NCBI RefSeq assembly: GCF_040833985.1
Contig: NZ_CP162139.1
Coordinates: 2,438,001-2,502,000 of the forward strand
Length of the DNA stretch: 64,000 nt
DNA from: Leptospira sp. WS4.C2
GTDB taxonomy: Bacteria > Spirochaetota > Leptospiria > Leptospirales > Leptospiraceae
Direction of reading: 5' to 3'
The notes under the pieces are model-generated. The model did no database searches and had not been told where the DNA came from. It saw only the letters and a list, made by a program, of their open reading frames with translations. Of the stretch, positions 20,295 through 29,065 are shown piece after piece (the first letter of the stretch is position 1; each line of letters starts with the position of its first letter). The position numbers and the translations under genes were made by a program.

Positions 20295-21452
20295 ATGAAA
20301 TTCCGTATTGGTTTCGTTTTATTTACAATCAGTTCAAGCCTCCTTATGAATGCTTCCCTGCTGGCAAAAGTGACTTGTACGGGTGATGCTTGTACCATTT
20401 TACCCACTACCATCCAGTCACAAATTAATAGTGCGGACACGGCACTTCAGCTTCAATACACAGACAAAGTTCTTGCAACTATGTCTGAGGCAGCGGTAAT
20501 TTCTAATATCAACTCCTCTCTCATGGGGCCAGGAATTGTAAACAGATTCCAGGTCGGCGCAGGGTTGGCAATAGCCGGCCAACAAAAAGAAGATATCAAT
20601 GTGGCTTACCAAAGTTTGAGTTTCCAAAAACTTCCCAACGTAGGAGCTTCCCTAGCACCTAACTTTGTTGTGGCGGTAAACCTGGGTTGGCTTATGGGAG
20701 GAGGACCTTCCGATACGGAACCAGAACTAAAAACCTTCCTCCATAGGTTCAATTTGTATCTTCATGGATTCAAATTTAACTTTGCTCAAGGGGATGTACA
20801 AAAAGCCATCGAAGCGCAAAATAAAAACGTTGAGCTTGGTGGTGACATTACCACGGGAGGATTCACCTTACGATTCCATATCATAGAAAACTATTCTGAT
20901 GGGATTGGACTTTTTGAATTCTCAGGAATCTCTATGGGGCTTGGCCTTCACTACCAAAGGCAAGTGATCGATGTTACCTATAACGACAATAAAACACAAA
21001 CCCTAACTCTCGGACCTGCGATCGGAACCTGGGGTGGTGCGACTACATTCAACTACTCTAGCACAGTTACCAGTGTCCCTTTGGACATTCGTACAGGATT
21101 TAGAATGTTTTATTTTTTCACAATCTTTGCCGGTGCCGGTGCTTCGATGAACTTTGGAAGTTCAAGCCTCAATCTTTCCCGCTCTGGCCCTCTCACATTA
21201 GCTTTGGATTCTGCTGCGATTACTGCTTCTCTCTCTCCTGAGATTGCAGCTCTGATCCCGTCTTCGGCTCTCGGCCAAACGAAAACTGGTACACTCACCA
21301 TGGATCTCAGCGGAAAGGCGCAAGCACCGAACACCACAAACTTTCTCATCGCAGGGATCGAAATCAATGCTCTCATTACAAAACTCACCGTGGAAGCCAT
21401 AGTGGCACAAAATGTCCAATCGGTAATGTTAGGAGCAAAATTTTCCTTCTAA
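20295..21452 (+). CDS. Putative outer-membrane beta-barrel protein
   Basis: The 385-residue product (start at ATG 20295 with AGGGG upstream) has a signal peptide ending near SLLAK. The rest alternates short hydrophobic and polar stretches rich in Gly, Thr and Asn, as in transmembrane beta strands, and the last residue is Phe (GAKFSF), a typical barrel-assembly signal. Two cysteines near the mature N-terminus (TCTGDACT) may form a disulfide. The specific family and cargo are not known. The gene diverges from the PilZ gene. Confidence 0.75.
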   Translation: MKFRIGFVLFTISSSLLMNASLLAKVTCTGDACTILPTTIQSQINSADTALQLQYTDKVLATMSEAAVISNINSSLMGPGIVNRFQVGAGLAIAGQQKEDINVAYQSLSFQKLPNVGASLAPNFVVAVNLGWLMGGGPSDTEPELKTFLHRFNLYLHGFKFNFAQGDVQKAIEAQNKNVELGGDITTGGFTLRFHIIENYSDGIGLFEFSGISMGLGLHYQRQVIDVTYNDNKTQTLTLGPAIGTWGGATTFNYSSTVTSVPLDIRTGFRMFYFFTIFAGAGASMNFGSSSLNLSRSGPLTLALDSAAITASLSPEIAALIPSSALGQTKTGTLTMDLSGKAQAPNTTNFLIAGIEINALITKLTVEAIVAQNVQSVMLGAKFSF

Positions 21453-21573
21453 CGGTCATTTGGCACCCTTTTTGCAATTTAGATAAGGAACGGCTTTTTT
21501 AGAACCGGTCTGGCAGATCCAGGCACCGATTGTTTATGTTCTAAGCAGAATGCCGATTTTAAGGGAGAGTTCT

Positions 21574-22197
21574 ATGGCGCAAACTATGCAAGAAATTAAA
21601 AAACCGATCCTACATGTTTCTTGTGTCCCAAGAAAAGATACCACCCTACTCAAAATTTCACTTTCGCAAGATGATCTAGGGATTCTCTACCGTGTCACCT
21701 CTGTGCTCTACAATCATGGCTGGGATATTTTAGAAGCAGTGGCGGAAACCGCAAGCGACGGACATGTACAAGATCTATTTGTGATTCGTAGTTGGGACGG
21801 GGGAGAAATGACGGAAGAACTTTTGTCACAAATCCGAACCGACCTCTATTCCCTATTTTACGAAGGAAAAACTGTGGCCATGTATTTACGAGAAAATGCG
21901 AAAGAAGAGGTTTTAGTGCGTAAAATTGGAGACTCCGAGGCCACACTCAAACTCTACAACCCCATCTCTTCTGACTTTACCGTCATGGACTTGCGGATGA
22001 AAGACACTCCGGGAATTCTTTTTCAGATTACCGAGTCTCTCTTTCACTTAGGAATTGATATCATTAGTTTTACCGCCAATAGTTTTGACGGCAAAATTCG
22101 AGATAGTTTTCTTGTGCGGACTTCCCTCACAGGAGAGAAGTTGGATGAAAAGGTAATGTTTCCTATGCTTCGCGCAAAGTTAGAATCTTTTCTTTAG
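21574..22197 (+). CDS. Tandem ACT-domain protein (GlnD C-terminal-like)
   Basis: The 207-residue protein has two ACT domains: one around residues 25-90 (DDLGILYRVTSVLYNHGWDI) and one around 140-205 (DTPGILFQITESLFHLGIDI). Both have the Gly-Ile-Leu turn that forms the ligand site. This resembles the C-terminal part of GlnD uridylyltransferases but lacks the nucleotidyltransferase and HD domains. It may bind an amino acid and regulate a partner. The start is placed at 21574, where GGGAGAG precedes it; an ATG 24 bases upstream is weaker. Its stop interlocks by four bases with that of the convergent MFS gene. Confidence 0.8.
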   Translation: MAQTMQEIKKPILHVSCVPRKDTTLLKISLSQDDLGILYRVTSVLYNHGWDILEAVAETASDGHVQDLFVIRSWDGGEMTEELLSQIRTDLYSLFYEGKTVAMYLRENAKEEVLVRKIGDSEATLKLYNPISSDFTVMDLRMKDTPGILFQITESLFHLGIDIISFTANSFDGKIRDSFLVRTSLTGEKLDEKVMFPMLRAKLESFL

Positions 22198-23474
22198 GTT
22201 GTTCTTTCTTTTTGAGTATAAAGTAAAATTCCAAATCCAAAAAGAAGGATAAAGGAAACAAAGAAGGCCAAACTAGGCCCCTGTTGAAAATATAACAAAG
22301 AAAAAACGACAGGGGAAACCGCTCTTCCGAGGGATCCAAAACTTCTAAAAAGGCCAAGAGATTTTCCCAAATCCCCTTTCCCACTTTCCAGCGAAGCAAA
22401 AGAGGAAAGCCCTGGATTGACAAGTGCGCTACCAAAGGCTAAAAAGAATAAGGATATAAAAAGTCCGGAAAAACTGGTTCCTAAACTCACCAGTAGTCCC
22501 ATCCCAATCACTACTAATACAGCTCCATAAAGCGAGATCCGTTTTTCTGAAACTTTCCCAGACAATCGACGAACTACACCACCTTGCACTAGTATGATGA
22601 TGATCCCTATGTATAAAAAAGTGAATCCAATTTCTTTGGGTGAAAATTGAAAACGATCCGATAAGAAAAAATTCACAACAAATTCAAAGCCAGAAAAACT
22701 GAGAACAAATAGTAAGTTCAAAAGAGAAATACGAACCAAATTACGAGATTCAATTTTCTTTAGAGAAAGAAAGGGATGGATCTCTTTTTCGGGAACTACG
22801 TCTGGTTTGGTTTTTGGTAAAAATACAAAAACCAAAATAACTGTCAGTAGAGAGACCAAAATGGCAAAAAGAGCCGAAGCAGGAAAAACAACAGCGTTAC
22901 CCTTTTCGTATAAAAAATCTAAAAATGTCCACTGAGAACTGATTCCCCCAAGGAGTGGTCCCATCACAAACCCAAGGCCAATCCCCGCACCGAGAAATCC
23001 CATCCCCGCTGCTCTTGATTTTTCATCGGTCTCGTCGGCCATAGCGGCGGAAGCCACAGATAAGTTGCCACCCATCATACCGGTGATCACTCGACTGAGA
23101 ACAAACATCCAGAACTGAGAAGAAAACAACCAAAGGATGTAGCCAATTGTGTTTCCAAGTGTGGTAAAAAGTAAAATGGCCCGCCTTCCCGAATGATCAG
23201 AAAGCCTTCCCCAAACAGGGGCAGCTATAAATTGTAAAAAGCTATAAATGCTGCCAAGAATTCCACCAAACAATACAAAGGTATACTTTGTATCTCCACC
23301 AAAGGATAAAATGTTTGCAGAAGAATAGAACATTCGGAACAGAACATCATCACCTTTTAACAAGAAGAATTCTAAAGTTTTGGGAAACAACGGAAACAAA
23401 AGGGAAAAACCCATCATGTCTGTAAAAACAATGAGAAATAGTATGAATTTGATTCGTTTTGGGGACGTACTCAT
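22194..23474 (-). CDS. MFS transporter, tetracycline-resistance-like (DHA1) type
   Basis: The 426-residue protein has 12 predicted membrane helices. The loop after helix 2 reads GRLSDHSGRRAILL, the MFS motif A. The helix 5 region, GFLGAGIGLGFVMGPLLGG, is motif C of drug:H+ antiporters. It probably exports a small hydrophobic compound by proton antiport, but the substrate cannot be read from sequence. A terminator hairpin lies between it and the next minus-strand gene, so it likely has its own promoter. Confidence 0.9.
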   Translation of the reverse strand: MSTSPKRIKFILFLIVFTDMMGFSLLFPLFPKTLEFFLLKGDDVLFRMFYSSANILSFGGDTKYTFVLFGGILGSIYSFLQFIAAPVWGRLSDHSGRRAILLFTTLGNTIGYILWLFSSQFWMFVLSRVITGMMGGNLSVASAAMADETDEKSRAAGMGFLGAGIGLGFVMGPLLGGISSQWTFLDFLYEKGNAVVFPASALFAILVSLLTVILVFVFLPKTKPDVVPEKEIHPFLSLKKIESRNLVRISLLNLLFVLSFSGFEFVVNFFLSDRFQFSPKEIGFTFLYIGIIIILVQGGVVRRLSGKVSEKRISLYGAVLVVIGMGLLVSLGTSFSGLFISLFFLAFGSALVNPGLSSFASLESGKGDLGKSLGLFRSFGSLGRAVSPVVFSLLYFQQGPSLAFFVSFILLFGFGILLYTQKERTT

Positions 23475-23497
23475 CTAGGCTAATCTCTAGGGACAAA

Positions 23498-23532
23498 TAA
23501 AAAAAGCCACAGAAAACTCTGTGGCTTTTTCT
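23498..23532 (-). terminator. Rho-independent terminator of phasin-like gene
   Basis: AAAAAGCCACAGA and TCTGTGGCTTTTT form a 13-base inverted repeat with a tiny AAAC loop, flanked by A-tract and T-tract. It is symmetrical, so it can stop transcription on both strands. It sits after the phasin-like stop and before the MFS start on the minus strand. Confidence 0.9.
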
Positions 23533-23557
23533 TAAATTTCACTGGGAAAATCTGAAC

Positions 23558-23923
23558 TTATTTTGATTTTGCTTTATCAATCAAAACTTTCAATTCATCT
23601 AACGTTTGTTTTAACTTTTCCTTTACTTGAGGAGGAATCGCCGTATCAATTTGTTGGTAAATTGATTGGTAATTTGCCTGAAGTTTTGCGAGCACTTCAT
23701 CATAACTTGCGTTAGTTTTTCCGATAGCACCTTGAGCGTCTGCGATTGTTTTGCTTAAAAGGTCACGAATCTTTTGAGACTCGGCCGATTTGTCCAATTC
23801 CCCTTTTGACTTCAGGTCATTATAAACTTTTTCTAAATCAACAACAGCGGTTTTTAACTTTTCTTCGCCGGAACGAAACAGTGCGATTCCAGCATTGACA
23901 ACATCCATAACCAATTTTTCCAT
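23558..23923 (-). CDS. Phasin-related helical protein
   Basis: A 121-residue, fully helical, Lys/Asp-rich protein with no signal peptide. The opening (MEKLVMDVVNAGIALFRSGEEKLK) and amphipathic heptads resemble the phasin/poly(hydroxyalkanoate) granule-associated family (PhaI/PhaF-like). In organisms without granules the same fold may serve another surface- or protein-binding role. AGGAA precedes the ATG and a strong terminator follows, so it is probably monocistronic. Confidence 0.7.
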   Translation of the reverse strand: MEKLVMDVVNAGIALFRSGEEKLKTAVVDLEKVYNDLKSKGELDKSAESQKIRDLLSKTIADAQGAIGKTNASYDEVLAKLQANYQSIYQQIDTAIPPQVKEKLKQTLDELKVLIDKAKSK

Positions 23924-24052
23924 ACAACATTCCTATAAAGGGAAAAGACCCTATTTTTGGATTCCAAGTCTATGAAAGAAAAGGTGGGATTACAATTAAA
24001 AAATTCTAATGTATCGATTTTCTATGAGACATAGTTAAGCCCAGGTTCGGTC

Positions 24053-24628
24053 CTAACTGTTCTCGATAAGCTTTTTGATTTGGTCTCTGATTTTGGCAGC
24101 AGTTTCGTAGTCTTCGGTTTTTAATGCGTTTTCTAAAGTCTCTTCTAAAATTTGAAGATTCGATTTTGGCAATGCTTGGATTTTTTTCTCTGAGGAAACA
24201 CTCTCCCCTTGGACTTCATCTTCTTTCATAATGATCCCTGTTTCATCTAACACGGATTTAGCGATAAATATGGGGGCATTGGCACGTAAAGCAAGAGCAA
24301 TAGAATCGGAAGGTCTTGCATCGAGAGTAATGATCTCTTCGTCCTTCTGAAGTTGGATCTTTGCATAGAAGGTACTGTCGATAATTTCTTCGATTGTGAT
24401 TTTGAGAACTGTAGCTCCAAGGGACGTTAACATGTACAACATGAGGTCATGAGTCATGGGTCTAGGCGGTTTTGTTCCATCAATGACAGTAGTAATGGAA
24501 TGAGTTTCCAGTGGTCCAATGAAGATGGGAACCACTCGTTTGTCCTCTGAATCCTTGGGCCGTAGGAAAACAGCAAAACCTACATTGGTCAGGCTGATAT
24601 CAGAGATTTTTACTTCATAAAACTCCAT
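24053..24628 (-). CDS. Bifunctional nuclease-family protein (DUF151) with UVR motif
   Basis: The 191-residue protein has a DUF151/BFN domain (about residues 1-130) with the signature VVPIFIGPLETHSI, the MTHDL segment and the acidic pair in LDARPSDSIALALR. A C-terminal UvrB/UvrC-type UVR helix hairpin follows (about 155-190, LENALKTEDYETAAKIRDQIKKL). Family members show nuclease activity in plants and bind DNA-related partners in bacteria. The UVR motif suggests contact with a UvrABC or Clp-type protein. A tRNA gene lies just upstream on the same strand. Confidence 0.9.
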   Translation of the reverse strand: MEFYEVKISDISLTNVGFAVFLRPKDSEDKRVVPIFIGPLETHSITTVIDGTKPPRPMTHDLMLYMLTSLGATVLKITIEEIIDSTFYAKIQLQKDEEIITLDARPSDSIALALRANAPIFIAKSVLDETGIIMKEDEVQGESVSSEKKIQALPKSNLQILEETLENALKTEDYETAAKIRDQIKKLIENS

Positions 24629-24654
24629 AGAATATCGATTCCTTTCCTATTTTG

Positions 24655-24728
24655 TGGGCCCAGAAGGGCTCGAACCTTCGACCCGCAGATTATGAGTCTG
24701 CTGCTCTAACCAACTGAGCTATAGGCCC
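24655..24728 (-). tRNA. tRNA with CAT anticodon (Met or Ile2)
   Basis: A 74-base cloverleaf on the minus strand. The acceptor stem GGGCCTA pairs with TGGGCCC, the D-arm has AGCTCAGTTGGTTAGAGC, the anticodon stem GCAGA/TCTGC encloses the loop CTCATAA (anticodon CAT) and the T-loop is GTTCGAG. CCA is not encoded. CAT can decode AUG or, after TilS lysidine modification, AUA. Sequence alone does not settle which. Confidence 0.95.
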
Positions 24729-24790
24729 CACTGACTTCCAATCTTTCGGGGAAATAAGTGGAGACAAGCATAAAACTCAAGAGACTACCA

Positions 24791-25273
24791 TTAAAGCGAA
24801 AGAAAGCGGTTGGATTCAAAGAATTCGTTGAGGTCTTTACGATCACTCTTCCATTGGATCCAGATCCATAAGGCGGGTTTTGAATCCAAACCAATCCACA
24901 CTTGGTTTCGAAGGGCATTTTGGTTTCGGATTTGGTCTGCCTGGAATACTTGAAAGTTTAGATTTCCTAGGGTCTTCGGGAATTCATTAGGTTCGATTCC
25001 TCTTGTAAATACCGAATCCATCCACAGTGTTTTATCAATCAATGGTTCATTCCAAGGAAGAGTCCGCACGACCATAAAAAATCCATCTCGTTTTGCAGGA
25101 TAAACGGTAAGTTTTTTACTCATTGTGGATTCGATTTTGACTACGACTTGTTCTGGAAAGACAAAAGAAAATGTTTCCCAAACAAAGTTTTGGTTTGGTT
25201 CTACAAGTGTCTGTGAAAGGATCGGAGAGGTAGAGATTCCTAAAAAAAACAGAGTCGATACAAACCCTTTCAT
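24791..25273 (-). CDS. Small exported protein of unknown function
   Basis: About 160 residues from the ATG at 25273 (an ATG six bases upstream is also possible). An N-terminal hydrophobic signal (FVSTLFFLGISTSPILS) suggests secretion to the periplasm. The rest is compact and rich in Trp and Phe, with no recognised domain. The gene is divergent from hemW, with only four bases between the two start codons, and has no clear Shine-Dalgarno. Confidence 0.7.
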   Translation of the reverse strand: MKGFVSTLFFLGISTSPILSQTLVEPNQNFVWETFSFVFPEQVVVKIESTMSKKLTVYPAKRDGFFMVVRTLPWNEPLIDKTLWMDSVFTRGIEPNEFPKTLGNLNFQVFQADQIRNQNALRNQVWIGLDSKPALWIWIQWKSDRKDLNEFFESNRFLSL

Positions 25274-25277
25274 ACTC

Positions 25278-26450
25278 ATGGAACTATTAGACAAACAATC
25301 TATCTGGCAAGTCCGAAATTCTTATTTGGGTGTCTATGTCCACTTTCCCTATTGTTTCAAAAAATGCGATTATTGTGATTTTTATTCCGAGGGAATTGGC
25401 GCACCACCAGCTAACGATGAAAAGTCGCTATTCCAATCTTACCAAAAGGAAATTTTAGAAAGGACAACCCATTTTCCCGAAATCAAAAACCGAACCATCG
25501 ACACTGTATTTTTTGGAGGTGGAACTCCATCCAAGGCATCTTCTCAAAGTTGGAAAGACTTCTTAAATTTTTTACGTTCGGAGTTTTCATTTGCCGACAA
25601 TACAGAAATTTCTATTGAAGTGAATCCAGAAGACTTAAAAGCGGAGCTTTTAGAAGAATACCATTCGATAGGAATCAACCGTGTGAATGTGGGAGTCCAA
25701 ACTTTTGAACCAAAGGGTTTGGAATTTCTCGGTCGCCATTATGATAGTGAGCGTTACGGAGCCCTTCTCGATGTTCTCATTCATTCTCCGATAAAACGCG
25801 TGGGAATTGATTTGATGTATGGAATTCCTGGAGTTTCGAAAGAATCTTTTTATAGAGATTTAAACCTGTTTATAGAGGCAGGTCTTCCCCATTTGAGTTT
25901 GTATTCTTTAACTTTAGAGAAAGGCACACAGTATTCAAGAGATGTTACAGATCATAAAAAGAGAGAACCGGAAGAAAACATCCAATCGGAAATTCTGACC
26001 AACTTACCTTTGTTACTACAAAAACATGGTTACCTTTGGTATGAAGTTTCCAATTATGCAAAACCAGGATTTGAATCTAGACACAACTTGAAATATTGGA
26101 CCTATGAACCTTACTTAGGCATTGGGCCTGGGGCACATGGAATGATCGAAGGGCAAAGGTATGGTAATCCCAGAAATTCTAGTTTGTACCAGAGAAAACC
26201 AAGTAATACAAAGTATGAAGCCGCAGATCCAAAAACAGAACTAAGTCTTACCTTATTTCGATTGTTTTCCCCTTTTCGCTATGTAGATTTTATCGAAACC
26301 TATTTGGATTCAGAATCCAAAATCAAATATTTAAGAACGATCGAAGGTTGGGAGAAAAAGGGACTCTGTTCGATAGATGCGGGAGTGTTTCAATGGAAAC
26401 CTGCGGCATTACTCTTGTTAGATGATCTAATCTTAGAAATTTCGCTCTAA
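25278..26450 (+). CDS. hemW: Radical SAM protein HemW (coproporphyrinogen oxidase-like)
   Basis: HemW is a heme chaperone or oxidase-like radical SAM protein of the cytoplasm. The Fe-S motif CFKKCDYC (CxxxCxxC) sits near residue 25 after YVHFPY. The family marker HNLKYW and the GIGPGAHG segment are both present, which separates HemW from true HemN. The ATG at 25278 is chosen because more upstream in-frame codons lie inside the divergent gene. It gives 390 residues, close to the family norm. Confidence 0.93.
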   Translation: MELLDKQSIWQVRNSYLGVYVHFPYCFKKCDYCDFYSEGIGAPPANDEKSLFQSYQKEILERTTHFPEIKNRTIDTVFFGGGTPSKASSQSWKDFLNFLRSEFSFADNTEISIEVNPEDLKAELLEEYHSIGINRVNVGVQTFEPKGLEFLGRHYDSERYGALLDVLIHSPIKRVGIDLMYGIPGVSKESFYRDLNLFIEAGLPHLSLYSLTLEKGTQYSRDVTDHKKREPEENIQSEILTNLPLLLQKHGYLWYEVSNYAKPGFESRHNLKYWTYEPYLGIGPGAHGMIEGQRYGNPRNSSLYQRKPSNTKYEAADPKTELSLTLFRLFSPFRYVDFIETYLDSESKIKYLRTIEGWEKKGLCSIDAGVFQWKPAALLLLDDLILEISL

Positions 26451-26490
26451 TTTTTCTAGAATACTTTCTTAAAATAATCGTAAAAAAAGA

Positions 26491-26519
26491 TTGCCCACAG
26501 ACCCCTGTCGAAAAATACT
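26491..26519 (+). promoter_or_regulatory. Probable promoter of the tRNA-Ile/tRNA-Ala unit
   Basis: TTGCCC (-35) and AATACT (-10) are separated by 17 bases and end 11 bases before the tRNA-Ile. Both boxes resemble sigma-70 consensus. This is a motif match only. Confidence 0.45.
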
Positions 26520-26530
26520 GTTCGTATCCC

Positions 26531-26604
26531 GGGCCTGTAGCTCAGTTGGTTAGAGCACTCGCTTGATAAGCGAGGGGTCACAAGTTCAAATCTTGTCAGG
26601 CCCA
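26531..26604 (+). tRNA. tRNA-Ile (GAT)
   Basis: A 74-base cloverleaf: the acceptor GGGCCTG pairs with CAGGCCC, the anticodon stem CTCGC encloses TTGATAA (anticodon GAT) and the T-arm contains GTTCAAA. It is followed after nine bases by tRNA-Ala, with no rRNA nearby. Confidence 0.97.
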
Positions 26605-26613
26605 TAAAGATAC

Positions 26614-26686
<73 letters not shown>

Positions 26687-26762
26687 AAAACCCGTTTCTG
26701 CCACGTAATCCTCCTAAAAATTTCTTGCTATCTCTCCCAATTCCTATAAACCGATAGGAGTC

Positions 26763-27194
26763 ATGTCCGTAAAAGATATTCTAAAAGACAAAGCCTCCTC
26801 CGTTCTTTCCATCGAAGAAGATAGAAATGTATTGGAAGCCACCCAGATGATGGTTGGTGCCAAAGTAGGATCTCTCATTGTTACCTTCCAAGGGAAACTT
26901 GTGGGAATTTTTACGGAACGAGATTTGATGAGAGTGGTTGCTAAAGACTACGCCAACTTAGACAAAATCAAATTAAAGGACGTGATGACCACACAACTCA
27001 CTGTGGCCGGTCCTGATGAAGACGTGGATGACATTCTCAACAACATGATTACCAAAAGGTTTCGACACATGCCTGTTCTTGATGGTGATAAAATCATTGG
27101 ACTTATCTCCATCGGAGATGCAGTGAAAACAAAACTAACCAGAACCCAAGCAGAAATGAGTATACTCAGAGAGTATATGTACGGACCACACTAA
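26763..27194 (+). CDS. CBS-domain pair protein
   Basis: A 143-residue cytoplasmic protein made of two CBS repeats (about 8-60 and 75-130), with the typical VGIFTERDLMR and HMPVLDGDKIIGLISIGD segments. Stand-alone CBS pairs (Bateman modules) bind adenosyl nucleotides and tune the activity of partners. No partner is adjacent. AGGAG precedes the start closely. The stop codon interlocks by four bases with the convergent exonuclease gene. Confidence 0.9.
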   Translation: MSVKDILKDKASSVLSIEEDRNVLEATQMMVGAKVGSLIVTFQGKLVGIFTERDLMRVVAKDYANLDKIKLKDVMTTQLTVAGPDEDVDDILNNMITKRFRHMPVLDGDKIIGLISIGDAVKTKLTRTQAEMSILREYMYGPH

Positions 27195-27949
27195 AACAAA
27201 CGATTTTCTGTTAGCCGGTCGATTGTTTTTTCTAAAACAATTTCTAGATTTTTTGTATCTTCTCTATTATAGGCAATGAGTTTATCCAAGGCTTCTATGT
27301 TGTTGGTTCTTTGGTATTCAAACCAAAGAAGTGGAGCCTGCCTTCCATCCATTCCAGCAATCTCATCCGGACGAACAAGCCCCAGTTGCACTTCTGATTT
27401 TTTGAGGCCCCCTTTGATTCCTATCGAATGTAAAAGATTCATCAAATCCAGTTGTGGGTTTTTCATTCGGTAACGAAATTCCCTTTCTAAAAAAGGAACA
27501 TCGAATCGTTTCCCGTTGTAAGTGACAAGGATGTCATCAGGAGAGATGGAATCAAAAAGAAATTCAAGATCCTTTCCTCTTTCAAAGGTTAGCATCCTAT
27601 GATTTTGGTAAATACTCACGACCGTGGTGACGGAAGATTCAGAGATTCCCGTGGTTTCTATATCCAAAAAACAAAATCGTTCGGGGAAGTTTTGCCATAA
27701 CCTCCAATACTCAAGACTCGGAAGTTCCTTGGTAAAAAAACTAAAGTTGGCTTCGGAGAGTTGGCCTTCCAATTCTTCAAGTCGTTCTAATAAAATAGAA
27801 ACAGAAGGAAGGAGAGGATCGTTTTTTTGTTTTTGGTATTGGAGGAGAGACTCCCAATTGTATACACCAACACCAAACAGTTGTTTCTCTTTTTTTTCTC
27901 CAATGCCAGGAAATAGTTGGAGGCTTGACTTTAAATGAGATCCGTACAT
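27191..27949 (-). CDS. DEDDy-type ribonuclease H-like exonuclease (YprB-like)
   Basis: About 252 residues. An N-terminal helix-hairpin-helix-like part (LFPGIGEKKEKQLFGVG) is followed by a DEDD exonuclease core: DIETTG gives the DxE pair, TYNGKRFDVPFLE holds the second Asp and YNREDT is the YxxxD motif that marks the DEDDy subclass. The catalytic residues look complete. It resembles B. subtilis YprB. The substrate is likely single-stranded nucleic acid. A GTG at 27958 is an alternative start. The gene overlaps the 3' end of the aminotransferase gene by about 19 bases. Confidence 0.88.
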   Translation of the reverse strand: MYGSHLKSSLQLFPGIGEKKEKQLFGVGVYNWESLLQYQKQKNDPLLPSVSILLERLEELEGQLSEANFSFFTKELPSLEYWRLWQNFPERFCFLDIETTGISESSVTTVVSIYQNHRMLTFERGKDLEFLFDSISPDDILVTYNGKRFDVPFLEREFRYRMKNPQLDLMNLLHSIGIKGGLKKSEVQLGLVRPDEIAGMDGRQAPLLWFEYQRTNNIEALDKLIAYNREDTKNLEIVLEKTIDRLTENRLF

Positions 27950-29019
27950 TCTCTCCACCTAGAAAGGCCTTCTTTCATTTTGTCTTCTCTCTCTCCAAAA
28001 CCAATTCGCAAAAAGCCTTCTTCTTCAAAATTAATCCCCGGCAAAACAAAAACACCAGTTTTTTCGAACAGTTTGTCCGCATACTCTTCGGAAGAGATTC
28101 CTTGCTCTAACTGCAACCAACCCACAAGTCCCCCTTCAGGTGGCGTAAACGATTGGGTATGAGGTAGGTCTTTCCAAATCGAATCGAAGGTTCTGATATT
28201 TTCTCGCACTCGATTTTGGATTTTCGGAAGGAAGCTCTCTTTGGAATTTAACAGTCCGATTGCAATTCGCTCCGAGATGGGCGAAACTGTATGTGTTAAG
28301 TAATCTTTAAAAGAACGAGCCCGTTTGAGAAAGGATTCCTCTGCCACAATCCAACCTACTCTAAGCCCTGTGACTCCAAAACATTTCGTAAAAGAACCCG
28401 TTCCATAAAACGAAAGTTTGGGATCCACTCCGGTCTTCCCCATCTTGCCACTTCCCGGTAAAAACCGGTAGTGTTCATCAAAGAGAACTTTTTTCTTTTG
28501 TCCTTTAAAGTGAGTCAAAAGCACTTCCCATTCGGAATCAGAAAAGGTTTTCCCTGTTGGATTGTGCGGGTGGTTGATGATGTATAAATCAGCTTGGGTC
28601 TCCTTCCAAGTGGAAGCAAGGAAAGCCCTGTCGTGCGGAACTTTGATGACCTCTGCCCCGAGCATTTTTGGAATTTCATAGAGAGCTTGGAAGGCCGGCC
28701 AAATCAGGGCCACTTTCGCTTTTGGTGGCAAGGCGATATGGAAGGCTAAGTACAAAGCCTCACCCGTTCCCGTTGTGACGAGTACCTGTTCGGGAGAAAC
28801 ACCGGGATACAGTGCAGCGATGGCCTGGCGTAGGGCAAAGGAACCTTGGTTTGGCGAATCGTTCATTGGAATTTCGGCAAGATCTTTCCAAGAAATTTGT
28901 CCCATATCCATCACCTCTTCCAAAAGGAAATGACCAAGCCCACTCTCTCCTAAATTGCAAAATGCTTTCAGGCGGAATCGTTCCAACCTGTCTTCTATGA
29001 AAAATTCTCTAGGTTCCAA
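27931..29019 (-). CDS. PLP-dependent aminotransferase, class I/II
   Basis: The 362-residue protein has the fold-type I motifs: TTGTGEALYLAF near the cofactor phosphate, NHPHNPTGKTFS for substrate binding, FDEHYRF with the ring-contacting Asp, and SFTKCFGVTGLRVGW with the Schiff-base Lys. Start is a TTG with GGAAA upstream. The substrate is not determined by the sequence. It is head-to-head with the phosphohexomutase gene and overlaps the exonuclease gene. Confidence 0.92.
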   Translation of the reverse strand: MEPREFFIEDRLERFRLKAFCNLGESGLGHFLLEEVMDMGQISWKDLAEIPMNDSPNQGSFALRQAIAALYPGVSPEQVLVTTGTGEALYLAFHIALPPKAKVALIWPAFQALYEIPKMLGAEVIKVPHDRAFLASTWKETQADLYIINHPHNPTGKTFSDSEWEVLLTHFKGQKKKVLFDEHYRFLPGSGKMGKTGVDPKLSFYGTGSFTKCFGVTGLRVGWIVAEESFLKRARSFKDYLTHTVSPISERIAIGLLNSKESFLPKIQNRVRENIRTFDSIWKDLPHTQSFTPPEGGLVGWLQLEQGISSEEYADKLFEKTGVFVLPGINFEEEGFLRIGFGEREDKMKEGLSRWRECTDLI

Positions 29020-29065
29020 AATTGATTTCCAGACTGCTTAGCTTCAAAAGATTAGTATGTAAGCT

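Noticed and set aside
24655..24728. Assigning the CAT tRNA firmly as initiator tRNA-fMet
   Set aside because: The acceptor stem pairs at the first position (G-C), whereas bacterial initiators have a mismatch there. It is elongator Met or Ile2.
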